Assembly: GCA_031276875.1 (NCBI GenBank) | Contig: JAISMG010000038.1 | Coordinates: forward strand, 1-64,000 | Direction: 5' to 3' | From: Candidatus Peribacteria bacterium | GTDB taxonomy: Bacteria > Patescibacteriota > Gracilibacteria > Absconditabacterales > Absconditicoccaceae | Length of the DNA stretch: 64,000 nucleotides | Shown here: piece by piece, positions 1 through 15,788 of the stretch | How positions within the stretch are numbered: position 1 is the first letter of the stretch | Layout of the letters: the number at the start of each line of letters is the position of its first letter | The notes under the pieces: generated by a model | Seen by the model: only the letters and a program-made list of their open reading frames with translations | Database searches by the model: none | Told to the model about the DNA's origin: nothing | Position numbers and translations under genes: made by a program

Positions 1-968
1 TTAGGGGCTTTCGCTAAATACACAGCAAGCTGAAACAAAAACACTTTACACTCTGGCATTCAGATTTTCACCACTGCATCATATACCTGATTGGCTAACA
101 AGAGAGCATTATTGTCTGCTGGTCCAATATCTTCTGAAGCAAAACGCAACAAACGACGTGCTAGATAACGTGGGTCTTCACCAGCCACTAACATCCTCTG
201 TATCCGATAACACGCTGCGTGAGGGTCGCTATCACGGAGGGATTTATGCACGGCTGAAATGATATTGTAATGCTCCTCGCCGTCGCGGTCATAATACATC
301 GGCTTGCCAAACGCTTTCTGGATAATCTCAGAACTCAGCACGCCATCAGGCGACATCATCATCGCTGCTTCTAAAAGATTGCAAGCACTACGCAGGTCGC
401 CATTGGCTAAACTCGCAATCGCAGTCAATACTTCATCAGTAAGCTGAACATTAGGAAAAAAAGTCTGAATTTTTTTCTGATTTTGCTGAAAAAACTGTAC
501 GATATCCGCTTCACGCAATGGCTCAAAAACCAGCACTTTGGTGCGGGAAAGCAACGCGTTATTGATAGTAAAACTGGGATTTTCTGTCGTTGCACCTATC
601 AACGTAATCAATCCACTTTCTACAAACGGAAGCAAAGCGTCTTGTTGGGCTTTATTCCAGCGGTGAATTTCGTCGAGGAAGAGCAAAGTTTTTTTCCCAT
701 AGGCTTTATTGGTTTCTGCGTGTTCGAGAATGAGGGTTAAATCCTCTTTTTTACTTTTTACTCCCGAAAGTTCAAAAAAATCTGCCTGCAAAACGTGAGA
801 AAGAATGTGTGCCAAGGTGGTTTTTCCACATCACGGTGCTCCCCAGAAAATCATTGATGGCACTTGTCCTTTTTCGAGGAAAGAGGTAATAGTTTGGCGA
901 AGAGGTTCTTGACCGACCATCTGGTCTAGGCTGGTAGGACGAAGAGCGTAAGCGAGAGGTTGGTGCAT
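1..968 (-). CDS. rarA: Replication-associated recombination protein A (RarA/MgsA AAA+ ATPase), C-terminus runs off left edge
   Basis: Start MHQPLAYALRPTSLDQMVGQEPL; Walker A GAP[TGA]CGKT; LLFLDEIHRWNKAQQDALLP; reads through TGA at 60-62 into GMPECKVFLFQLAVYLAKAP. TGA read as Gly. Confidence 0.93.
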
Positions 969-993
969 AAGGACGAATAGGAAAAAATAAAGT

Positions 994-2061
994 TTATGGT
1001 CTGAACTGTGGAAGATATTGTCCCAATAAAATCGCTATGGCTGTTAATCCCAAAATCCCTTGAATAAGCCACAGTTTCATTACTATTGTACCTTCTTTCA
1101 TTCCTTTATGCTCTAAATAATGATGGAAAGGTGCGATAGGAAACAGCTTTTTTTTGAAACATTTTTTCCAAAACATTTGCAAAGCACTACTCCCCAATTC
1201 CACGATAAACAGCAGAAACAGCACCGCAAACGGCAAGATAACCCCTATTCTCATATTGAGTAAATACAGCGTAGAGGCAATAATTCCTCCAAGAGCAAAC
1301 GCACCACTATCGCCCATAAAAAGCTTTGCAGGATTGATATTGTAAAACATAAACGCGATTAAAATCGCCACCGCAACCCCAAGCACCGTAGTGGCAATAT
1401 AGGTATGATTGAGAAACGTAGCCACTGCCAGCACCACCAACACAATACTACTCATCCCACTCGCCAATCCATCCAATCCATCAGAAATATTGATAGCATT
1501 AACAATCAATATTGTGGAAATGAATGTTAAAAGCGGAGATAAAAATCAGATTTCTAGTCTGCCTGCAAACGGTCGCAAATTGACGTAATCCACGCCCAGT
1601 TTGACATAAAATCGATAAGAAATCCACGCTGAAAAGAGGATCATTCCAATCATTTTGGCTCTAATGCTCAAGCCTTTTACTTTGCCGATATTTTTGATAT
1701 TGAGGATATCATCAATCAATCCAATAATCCCCATACTAAAAAACCCAAACAGAATAATGTACGTTTCCTGCTGATTTCGGAGAGAATGTGTGATAAGTTG
1801 CAATTTTTGTAACAGGAGAGAAGCCAAAATCATTACCAGCATTACTACGAGAAAAAGTCCGCCTCCCATTGTGGGAGTACCTGCTTTATGTTCGTGAAGT
1901 CTAACGAAAATTTCAGACTTTTCTCCGGTGGCAGTGTGATTGCGGATAGTTTTTCAGGCTTTTAATTTTTTGAGTAAAGCGATATACCAAGGATAACAGA
2001 CCAAGGTAATAATAAAGGTAATAAGGATAAATCCTAGAATAGGTAATAAATATACCAACAT
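994..2061 (-). CDS. mraY: Phospho-N-acetylmuramoyl-pentapeptide-transferase
   Basis: KAGTPTMGGG, NAINISDGLDGLA, MGDSGAFALGG, APFHHYLEHKG; joined across TGA codons from MLVYLLPILGF to QFRP-TAA. Confidence 0.93.
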
Positions 2062-2258
2062 GGAAATGGGGAAAAATAAAAATGCAATATAGTGATAGTA
2101 TGTTTTATGGATAAAAAATGCAAGAGAATGTTAGTTGGAGAAAATTATAATTCAAAATGCACCACTAATCAGTCAGAGTAGCCTACTCTTCTACAACTTA
2201 TATTGCACTTCCATTGATCAGTCATTCTGACCCCGCAGGATTGCAGGGGAAAAATCCA

Positions 2259-3371
2259 CTAGGAATTCTGAAAGCAGCGAACCGAGAAGCCGTAACCACG
2301 ATCATTGTTGTCATACACGTACACGTAGGACGTACCCAAGCCCAGATAGCGGGCGTAGGTGCCATCGGGACTAGACGACCAGTAGGCGCCGTTGTCACCC
2401 TGATTGTAGACCGACGCAGACGAGTACATACGGTAGCCAGCCAGCGGTAGACGAAAATCATTCATAAATTGTGTAGTTTTTGGGATTGAATCACTAAAGT
2501 AAGGCAATCCAAGAATTATGTCTATAGAAATTCCTCCACTTCCTACTGCATTCCATCGTGCAGTAATCAATCCTCACCATTCTCCGGCACTTGGCACGTG
2601 ATAGCCTACTGGACATGGTCATTGTCTTTCGATTCTCTCATTTCCACTATCTCGTCCACTAGCTTGATTATCCCCACTTCCTCATCGCAAATGGTGATTC
2701 TTTACACTTGACCAATCAGAACCTGCTGTGATAAAAGTGCCACTATTGTATCGATTTGTAGGACCATATCCTGAAGCATCTAGCTTGGTACTACTCGTAC
2801 TAGGAAGTGTACCACTATTTGCAAATCCATAATTATTTCACCACTGATAATAGTCTCCTATACTTTCACTCCGACAAGTAGTACCATTAGTAGAGGTTAT
2901 ACATCCATCCTGATCGTTTATTTTTCCAGTTCCTGCTACGGTTGCTCCCAAGTTTTTATCCATAATCGTATAGGTAGTACTTCCATCAGTTACGGTAATA
3001 GTTCCTGCACCAGTATCGTGATATACTGCTGGTGGTACATCTAATTTACATTCTTCATCCACTGCATCTCGCACATATTCTGCTCTACAACTAAAACTAC
3101 AAGCTCAAGATAAGTATCCACTACTAAAAGTAGCTACTCCTGCGTCTGGTTCCCAAACATTATGGCTCGTCTCTGTTTGTGTGACAAGTGCTATGTCTCC
3201 TGTCTCATTAAGAGCTGTATTCCAAACAGCATTGGCAGGAAGTATGGCTCTACACACCGCTTTATACTCAATATGCATCCCCCCGCCTGCTAAACTTTTG
3301 GCTCACCATAACACTATTCCTCCTATGGCTAGAACGCTTAACGTTCGTATTAGTATTGTTTTTTTCATCAT
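2259..3371 (-). CDS. Secreted/surface protein with FISUMP-like (Fibrobacter major paralogous) C-terminal domain
   Basis: N-terminal signal MMKKTILIRTLSVLAIGGIVLWG; DKNLGATVAGTG; C-terminal YWSSSPDGTYARYLGLG...GYGFSVRCFQNS-TAG; several TGA-Gly joins. Confidence 0.75.
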
Positions 3372-3819
3372 ATTATTTGATAGTTTGATAAAAACTTTTT
3401 TATAAAAAACCTCCTTTTGCATTGACAAAAAGGAATGAAACGTATTACGAAGTGTTGAAAAAATTATAAAATAGTGATATATATATCGAGAGTTATTGAG
3501 ATGGTTCCATTTGGAAAGGACATTACTCTAACGAAATGCAGAAATAAAAATTATTCGCTGTTCATGTTCTGCATTGCTATTTGGTGTATGAGATAAAATT
3601 TCACGTAAAGTAGTTGCTGTTCGCTGAAAGGTATATGTTTTTGAATGTGGAATGCAAATGTTTTTTTATGTTTACCACCCTCATCATCCTACAAGACATT
3701 CCAACAGCTTTTTCATTTAGACTTGATTTCTCCCGCCATACTCCTATAGTGCAAGAGCTATCAACACTACCTTGCTTTTAAGAACCTACATACTTCTTTA
3801 TTCTCTTCTATGAAACATA

Positions 3820-4761
<942 letters not shown>

Positions 4762-4805
4762 GTTGGAAACATAACGAAACATAATGAAGCATACTATGCT
4801 ACCCA

Positions 4806-6140
4806 ATGATTTTACCCTCTATGTCTTATGATATGCTGTTGATTGGTGATATTCATATCAATGCCAAATATAAAGATAAAATTCTGACTGCCCTCAAAGA
4901 GCGTATCGCAAACCATCCGGAAGAACAGCATTTGATTTTTCTCGGTGACTTTGTGTATCATTTTAGTTATGATAGAAGTTCCCTTTTGGCACTCTACGAT
5001 TTGTTTTTGGAGCTGTATCAACAGGGAAAATCCTTGTATATTCTGGCAGGAAATCACGACCGACTGGGCAATAATTTTGTGTTTGAGGAAGCGAAAAAAG
5101 CTTTTCAGATGTTCAGTCAGCTCTTTCCCAAAGAACAAACAGCACAGGGGAAAAGTGGCAGTATTCAGTTTATTACCACGCCATTGCTGACGACGATTGA
5201 AGGAAAACCATTCTGCTTTCTTCCTTATATGTTGGATATCAATTTGGCAGTATATCCCGGTATCGAGCAGTTGCAAGACCACCACTATGAAGCCCAACTG
5301 CAAACAGGAAATAAAAATCTGATACTCTCCGCGAAATTACACCTTCTGCTCCAATATTTCAAACAGCACCAACCAGCATTAACAATAGTGCATCATTATT
5401 ACTTTGATAATGTGGCATTTCCCGGTCAAAAGTCCAAATTTTCCTTTCGTGATGTCGCTCTGAGTAGTCAACGGTTGGATGACACGGAAATACAGTTTAT
5501 TTCTGGGCATTTGCACCAACCGTTTTCTTACAAAAATTATTTCTGCACTGGAAGTGTCCGAGCAACTTCTCCTCTGGAAGAAAACCAACTGAAAGGTATA
5601 CGGAAATACGCCCAAGGGAAACGGTCTTTTTATCAGTTAGGGATTAACTTTTATTTTTCCATCCAAAGGAAAGAGCAAACGAATGCTGGACTTTTTGCAA
5701 CAGAAACGCCTCTGACACTTGCCGATATTCACCAGCACCATCTTCAGCTTCAGCAACAGTTTAATCAGCTTTTTTCTTCTCTTTCTTTGCCTTGAAAACA
5801 ACATACAAATAATGCTGATGAAGAACGCATTACCTATCATTTCCTACCGCATCTAGATTTGAAGTCGCTCGTGCTTGCTCTGAGTGTAGAACGTTTGGAT
5901 TATCAGCAAATGGACAAATTCATCACTCCCGAAGCACAAACCCAACTCGCTGACGTGAAACTCAAAAAACAACAAGCAACCGTGGATGACCTGCTCGAAA
6001 GATTACAAAAACCTGATAGCACCACCCTAAAACAAGGATTTGGATGATGGATTGACTTGCTCAAAAGATTTTTGAGGAAACAATATCCAGAACAATATGA
6101 AGCATATGAAAAGATGTTACACGATTTGAAATTGGTATAA
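4806..6140 (+). CDS. Metallophosphoesterase / SbcD-like nuclease
   Basis: LLIGDIHINAKY, FLGDFVYHFS, AGNHDR, SGHLHQP motifs; continues past TGA at 5793 and 6045 to TAA 6138-6140. Confidence 0.75.
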
Positions 6141-6225
6141 AAGGCATGGTAAAATTTATTCCTTGATTTCTGATACATAAACATTATTTTTACAACAGAT
6201 TTTTTATCTTTTTACAACAAGGACA

Positions 6226-9556
<3,331 letters not shown>

Positions 9557-9579
<23 letters not shown>

Positions 9580-9779
9580 CATAATAACCATAGATATGGT
9601 TAGTGATTTTATTTTGTATCAATAAAGGCGTTCCATCTTTTTGAAATTCACAAATTCCTCTGATAGTTTTTCCTCCTCTCTCTTCAACAAGGATTTCTTG
9701 ATAGGCATTAAAAAGGAATGCACGCACCTATGAGGAGCAACAAAAAGAAAATTTGAAGAGATTTAAGCATTCTTTCCAT
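9557..9779 (-). pseudogene. Small lipoprotein-like ORF with apparent frameshift at a T5 run
   Basis: MERMLKSLQIFFLLLLIGACIPF-TAA (lipobox LIGAC); shifting one base in TTTTT gives ...IPFNAYQEILVEERGGKTIRGICEFQKDGTPLLIQNKITNHIYGYYVNSQQYS. Confidence 0.4.
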
Positions 9780-9843
9780 AGAAAAAAAGTAAAGTCGAGT
9801 GAAAATAAGTATACTATTATGAGGAGAAAAATTAAGATAAAAT

Positions 9844-10794
9844 TTAGTTCTTTTTACAGTAGATGAGTTTAATATAAGGATTTTGGATGTTAGTTGATGT
9901 TTGAGAATATGAACTCATATTACTATTATCATATTCTGACCATTTAATAGCTCCATACCTGGGTCATCATTGGCTATTGCTTAAATTACTACTCGTCCTA
10001 CGTAAAAAAGTAATTGCCATATTATCTTCGTCTGTCTTATTTGACCCATAAAGATTTCATGGAAGTTGCCAATCATTACGATAATATCCATTACTAGCTC
10101 CCCTCTCCAAATTTAATACTGCTCTTCCATTCTCCAAATATGCGGTATCTTCCACATAATGAGAATGTGGGGGCAATTGATTCCAAGCTAATGTAATAGA
10201 ACTATTCCCTCCTTTTTCTTTAGAATTAGTGTTTGCTCCCATAATAAACCTATTATCTGCATCAGCAAATCTTGTCCATCCACTCGGACAGGCGGACAAG
10301 TCAAATGCCATTACTGCCCCTGCTGGGATACTGTCTCCTGCTTGATTACTTATGGTATTATTGAGAGCATTTAGTAGATTAGTCAAATTGGTAATAGTAG
10401 TTGTATTTGTACTTGTACTTTCACTCAAAGTATTTACACGAATTGTTAAAGTAGAGATAGCAGTTGTATTTGTATTTACGTTTCCACTCACGGTAGTTAT
10501 ACGATTGGTCAAATCAGTATAATTAGAAGCGGCAGTCCCACTGAGGGTATTGATACGACTATTTACAGTTGAAATATCACTTATAGTAGACTTTACTTTA
10601 TCCACTAAATAATCCCGATTCTGTGCGGTAAGTTGGTTATTAGCATTGATAGATTTCACTGCATCCAATGACGAAGGCAAAGCTAACGTGATAATGGTAC
10701 CTCCTAAAAGCACAACTGACACAAAAATAATCACACTGACCAGAGATTTCAAACTCCATTGTTTGAATTGTTGAAAAAGCATTGTTTTTTTCAT
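9844..10794 (-). CDS. Secreted/membrane-anchored coiled-coil protein with tail-collar-like C-terminal domain
   Basis: N-terminal TM; long coiled-coil/Thr-rich region; SIPAGAVMAFDLSACPSGWTRFADADNRFIMGAN; ends YIKLIYCKKN-TAA. Confidence 0.7.
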
Positions 10795-10866
10795 TGAAAT
10801 AGAAAAGAAAGAATAAAAGCACCACTCAATGCCTTTTATAACTAAAAAGACACCATAGAACGTGGT

Positions 10867-11010
10867 GCATTAACTTCATAACAGTAACTTTAACGATAAA
10901 TATTACAGTCAGAAATCTCACGAACTACAGTGTCGTTTATTCTGACTAAAAAATATCTATCATTAAAGCAGTTCGGAAATTTCCGTTACTGATTTATATG
11001 AAGTTAATGC
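10867..11010. repeat. 144-bp imperfect palindrome (nested inverted repeat)
   Basis: GCATTAACTTCAT...ATGAAGTTAATGC perfect 13-bp termini; AGTAAC/GTTACT; TTTAACGATAAATATT/AATATCTATCATTAAA; AGTCAGAA/TTCTGACT. Confidence 0.85.
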
Positions 11011-11093
11011 AATTGCAATATATGCATTTTAGATACGATTGCAACTAAAAAAAGAAGAAAAATCAGAAAATTCACTCCCTCCATCAAAACACC

Positions 11094-12425
11094 TTACTTC
11101 TCCCCCATAACCCTAATCCATTGTTGAAATAAGTCCCCTTTTTCTTCAAAGTTTTTCCAAACACTATAACTTGGCGATGCAGTAGACAATAAACAAATCT
11201 TTCACGGTGAAGTATGTGCATATGAAAATTTCACTGCTTCTTCCATATTTGCAGTAGAAAGCATTGTATAATGTGTAGTTTCTCAGTTGAGCATTATTTT
11301 AATTTTTTCTCCACTGTCTGGAAAAAATACGAGCTGTTTAATCTGACTTTTTTTTATCTTTTCTACTAAGGGCAAAAAATCGTATCCTCTATCCAATCCA
11401 CCCAGCAAAAGCGTTTCTACCTTTTCCCCTAAAGCCTCCAATGCTGCTATCGTTGACTCTGGCGTGGTAGAAATTGCGTCATCATAAAACTCAATCCCTT
11501 GAAAGGTTCCCACATATTGCAATCTATGACGTACCGGCTGAAACTGTTTAATCGTCTGATGAAGAATGCTACGGTTCACTTCCAACACATCGGCTAATGC
11601 TACAATTGCACTAATATTCCACAAATTATGTTCTCACAGTAATTGCACATCACGTAAAGGAAACACAGGTTCTCCCCTGATAAGGAAAAAATCCGTATTC
11701 CAATCATATGCGGTTCATTTCCCACAGTTCACCAATTTGGCAGATGAAGGCAAGCTGTCTTTTCACAAGGAATGCAACAAAGAAAGTGTGGAATTGAACA
11801 CGATATTGATGTCGCTTCCCTGCAAAATACGCAATTTGCTTTGTTCGTAGGCTTCTTTGCTTCCGTGTCGGTCTAGATGTTCTGGAAAAAGCGAGCCCAA
11901 AAGAGAAATAAAATTCTGCTTTTTCAACGTTTGCAACATATAACTTGAAAGCTCTATCACGACATAATCGTACAACGTAGAAAAATCTATTTCATCAAAA
12001 ATAGGAACACCGATATTTCCCACCAATTTTACACGTTTTCCGGCATTGTGGAGCAGTGCGTAGGCAAGCGAACTCATCGTGGTTTTGCCTTTACTCGCAG
12101 TGATAGCAATGACATTCCCGCGATAGTGGTCAAAGAAAAATTGTGCCTGCGTAATCAGTTTATCTGCAACCGCTTGCAACGCAGGAAGATAAGGAATTCC
12201 CGACGTCTTAAAAATCACATCATATGCCTGCAAGTGTTCCAGATACTGTTCTCCAGAAACGATACGAATATGTTTATCAGGTATCTCTTGTATGTCTTTA
12301 CGGTCGAGAATGGTAATTTGTTCAGGAGCTATCCCAGAACGTAATAAAAATCTGAGCGTAGATTGCCCTTCCGCTCCATATCACAGAATTGCTATTGAGG
12401 TATGTTGATATGCTTCTAATTCCAT
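11094..12425 (-). CDS. murD: UDP-N-acetylmuramoylalanine--D-glutamate ligase
   Basis: AILGYGAEGQSTLRFL, ITASKGKTTMSSL, VIELSSYML, LFPEHLDRHGS, VRHRLQ, LLSTASPSYSVWKNFEEKGDLFQQ; joined across TGA codons. Confidence 0.88.
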
Positions 12426-12527
12426 TCTGTTCAATGCGTTTTTCAAGTAAAGATATGCAACTATATGTAAATTTGAGTAAAAAATCAATTGAAAAAGCTC
12501 TGGAGTTTCGTATCGTAAGGAAAAGAT

Positions 12528-12613
12528 GGAAGATTGGCCGAGTGGCTGAAGGCGCACGTTTGGAGTACGTGTACACGCTCTGCGTGTCTAGGGTTCGAAT
12601 CCCTAATCTTCCG
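12528..12613 (+). tRNA. tRNA-Ser(GGA)
   Basis: Acceptor GGAAGAT/ATCTTCC, anticodon stem CACGT/ACGTG with loop TTGGAGT, long variable arm, T arm GGGTTCGAATCCC. Confidence 0.93.
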
Positions 12614-12648
12614 ATGTATTCAGCTTTTTATTCTTTATGTAGAGTACT

Positions 12649-13236
12649 ATGTCAAAAACTATCAACAACCTCATTACCGCATTCCTCGGAGAATGCCAAG
12701 CCAGAAACAGATACACCTTCTATGCTTCTGCTGCGAAAAAAGAAGGGTACGAACAAATCGCCGAAATTATGACCACTACCGCAGAACAGGAAAAGAAACA
12801 CGGAAAAACCTTTTATGAATTTTTGGTAAAGCTCAATAAAGAAAATGAAACTCCTACCAAAATTGACCTTACGATGGAGATGAATATTGAAATTGTCCTC
12901 TGAACAACTGCGGAAAATCTCAAATCCTCTATTGCACTGGAAAATGATGAATTTGCTAGTCTGTATCCTAAATTTGCTGATGAAGCGGAAGCGGAAGGCT
13001 ATCCCGACATTGCAGCCAAATTTAGAGCTATCGCTCACGCAGAAGAGCACCACAGAATGAATTTTGAAAAACTATTAGCATTAGTGGAAAGCTGAACGTA
13101 TTTCAAGGGAAGAGGGGTACAAGTTTGGGTATGTCGTGAATGTGGATATATGGTAGTGGGAGAAGAAGCTCCAACGATTTGTCCATCCTGCGACCATCCC
13201 CAAGCCTACTTTGAGAGATTGCAAAATGAGTTTTAA
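12649..13236 (+). CDS. Rubrerythrin
   Basis: Ferritin-like ECQARNRYTFYASAAKKEG...EHHRMNFE; C-terminal rubredoxin-like VCRECGYMVVG...CPSCDHPQAYFE; two TGA-Gly. Confidence 0.93.
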
Positions 13237-13271
13237 CCATTGTTGTTCTTTTATTTCAGTTTTATTTTCTG

Positions 13272-14093
13272 ATGGTAAATTTCTTTCGTAAACTTTTTTC
13301 TCGCAGTCCTTCTTCCTCTCGTAAACCACCGAGAAAAGGACGTTTTGTGCTTGTGTTGTCTGGTGGAGGAATGAGAGGATTTTATACGTTGGGAATTTTA
13401 AAAGCAATAGAAGAAAGCTGACTCAAACAGCAAATTGATGCCATTTACGGAGTGAGTGCAGGAGCTATAGCGGCAACCTATCGAGCCGCAGGACGAAAAG
13501 CTCAAGATATTTTTGAAAGGCTATTTAGTCTGGATATTTCGCCTACAAAATGGATACATCTTCCACCTACTGCACATCTCCTCAAATCTACGTTACCTAA
13601 AAAATATTTTGAAGAAGATTTGCCAAAAACCTTTGAAGAACTTTCTATTAAAACATATGTGTGAACTACAGATATGTATACTGCAAATTTTATTTTGTTT
13701 GACCAAGGCGAGATTATTCCTCCACTTTTGGGAAGTACAGCATTACCGGGAGTATTTCCGAGCGTGAAATATCAGCAGTATTTACTCAATGATGGAGGAA
13801 TTATTGATAATTTTCCTACTACTATTGCAAAAAAAGCTTATCCCCAGCACCATATTATCGGTGTCGCACTCAATAAATTTAAAGAACATCAAAAACCCAA
13901 AAATGCTATAGAAACACTCTTACTTGCTCTGGAAGTGATGATGAGAAAAGATTTGGTAAAAAGGAGCAAAGATATTGCTATTGCTTTTTATGAAGATATT
14001 GACTGTAGAGTATTGGAAACGGACAAGAAAAAGCGGAAAAAAGTATTTGAACAAGGCTATCAATCAGGGATGAAAAAAGTTTATGAAAAGTAA
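13272..14093 (+). CDS. Patatin-like phospholipase
   Basis: SGGGMRGFYTLGIL, GVSAG, NDGGIIDNFP; TGA-Gly joins. Confidence 0.85.
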
Positions 14094-14140
14094 GTATGGA
14101 TAATTTTATAATATATTTTTCCTAATAATTTTCCTTGCTC

Positions 14141-14938
14141 CTAATCCCCTTCCAATTCCTTCAATTGGTCGCGAATGACTGCCGCATCTTCAAATCTCCA
14201 TTCCTTGATAGCCACATCTAGCTGAGACTTTAAATCCTTTGCAATCAGCATTTTTTCTGCTTTGGTCATTCTCTTGAGACGTTTGACTTTTCCACGCGTG
14301 AGAGACGAAAATTGTTGCGTGAGTTCTTCATCCGTTTTCACGATTTCCAAATCCTTGACGTTGGAAGTAGCTGCTTTGGGCGTGATACCGTGCTTTTGAT
14401 TGAATTTCTCCTGAATGTTGCGACGACGATACGTTTCTCGCAAGGCCTTCAACATTGATTCAGTAAACGTATCCGCATACAAAATCACTTCACTTTTGGG
14501 ATTTCTGGCAGCACGACCGATAATTTGGATTAAGGAAGTCGTCGAACGCAAAAATCCCTCCTTATCTGCGTCCAGCACGGCAATCAAACTCACTTCTGGC
14601 AAATCAATCCCTTCACGAAGCAAGTTCACTCCGACGATAATATCAATCACGCCTGTCTTCAGCTTTTTGATAATCTCTCGTCTGTCCATTGTCGCCACTT
14701 CACTATGCAGATAAAAGGCTTTATATCCTTTGGATACGAGAAAATTGGTGATTTCTTCAGAGGATTTTTTGGTCAATGCAATCAAAAGGATTTTTCCTTT
14801 TTGAGCGATATGTTCATCAAATTTTTTCAATAAATGCTCCAAAAAGCTATCCTGTTGTGTGGGAGTATTTTTTAGCTTGGTGAGTTCTTTTTCAGAACGT
14901 TGCAGGTAATGGGTGAGTTGCTGTTGGTTGTGAGACAT
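14141..14938 (-). pseudogene. uvrB: UvrB C-terminal fragment (helicase C-terminal part plus UVR motif only)
   Basis: VGVNLLREGIDLPEVSLIAVLDADKEGFLRS, QIIGRAARN, UVR-motif DLKSQLDVAIKEWRFEDAAVIRDQLKEL; in-frame TAA 14 codons upstream of ATG, no N-terminal ATPase domain. Confidence 0.75.
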
Positions 14939-14977
14939 CCAGGGAAAAGAGAAAAATAAAGCTGACTGAACTATAAT

Positions 14978-15292
14978 TTAAGCAACTGCTAATTCGTTAT
15001 ATTGAGATACAGTCTTTTTAATGACACTGAATACATTTTGTTCTTGCTTTGAACGTTCTACCATTTGTAAATCATACTTGGTCTGGAATTTCATCCAGAT
15101 TTCAGCAGAAGTACCAAAAACTAAGGAAAGCCTAATTGCTCGGTCAGCATTAATATGTCTCTTTCCTGTAATAATATGATTTACTTCTGCAGGAGATTTT
15201 TGAATGATTTTTGCAAATTTTTTTTGTGTTCGCCCTCTTGCTTTGAGTTCATCAGCAATAAATTCCCCTGGATGAATAATCATTTCAGTCAT
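14978..15292 (-). CDS. higA: HigA-family antitoxin
   Basis: MIIHPGEFIADELKARGRTQKKFAKIIQKSPAEVNHIITGKRHINADRAIRLS. Confidence 0.9.
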   Translation of the reverse strand: MTEMIIHPGEFIADELKARGRTQKKFAKIIQKSPAEVNHIITGKRHINADRAIRLSLVFGTSAEIWMKFQTKYDLQMVERSKQEQNVFSVIKKTVSQYNELAVA

Positions 15293-15308
15293 TGTTGTAA
15301 GTTTAAGA

Positions 15309-15611
15309 TTAAAAATTTGGTTGGTAATGGTTATTTACGTCTATTATCTCTATAACAGTTATCTTCCCGACATTATCAACATCAAATACAATCCTCCATT
15401 GTTGATTTATTCTAATACTATGATATGCTTTATATTTTTCATAGTGAAGACTTTTAAGGTCATAGAGTTCTTGGATGGAATTCATATGTTCAAGATATCT
15501 ACATTTCTTAACATAACTTCTTTGAATTTCATAGGACATTTTTCTATGACGATAATCTTCGTCCCTATAAAGATACTCTAATTCTTTATGTTTGAATATA
15601 AGTTGTATCAT
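15309..15611 (-). CDS. higB: HigB-family (RelE/ParE-like) toxin
   Basis: MIQLIFKHKELEYLYRDE...HSIRINQQWRIVFDVDN; directly upstream of higA. Confidence 0.85.
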   Translation of the reverse strand: MIQLIFKHKELEYLYRDEDYRHRKMSYEIQRSYVKKCRYLEHMNSIQELYDLKSLHYEKYKAYHSIRINQQWRIVFDVDNVGKITVIEIIDVNNHYQPNF

Positions 15612-15788
15612 AGTAATTGGATAAAATAAACAACAATGGTAGTATACAAATTTGTATACTTTTTACAAGAGATTTGTATACTTTTTTGTACATTTTAGTA
15701 AACCGAAAAAATAAGTTCAAAAATAGCATTGCTCTTGTAGTCCACGAGAAAATACATACAATACACATTGTTTATCTCTTCTGTCTCA

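Noticed and set aside
2214-2461. ORFs 2214-2450 (+) and 2222-2461 (-)
   Set aside because: Alternative frames of the GC-rich FISUMP C-terminal region; not consistent with the joined CDS.
3440-3810. Intergenic gap upstream of trxB with short minus-strand coding-like stretches (e.g. RTATTLREILSHTPNSNAEHEQRIIFISAFR)
   Set aside because: No continuous ORF even under table 25 (TAA/TAG interruptions) and no recognised homology; could be a decayed gene but cannot be supported.
12389-12818. Plus-strand ORFs overlapping the tRNA-Ser gene
   Set aside because: They traverse the tRNA and overlap rubrerythrin out of frame.
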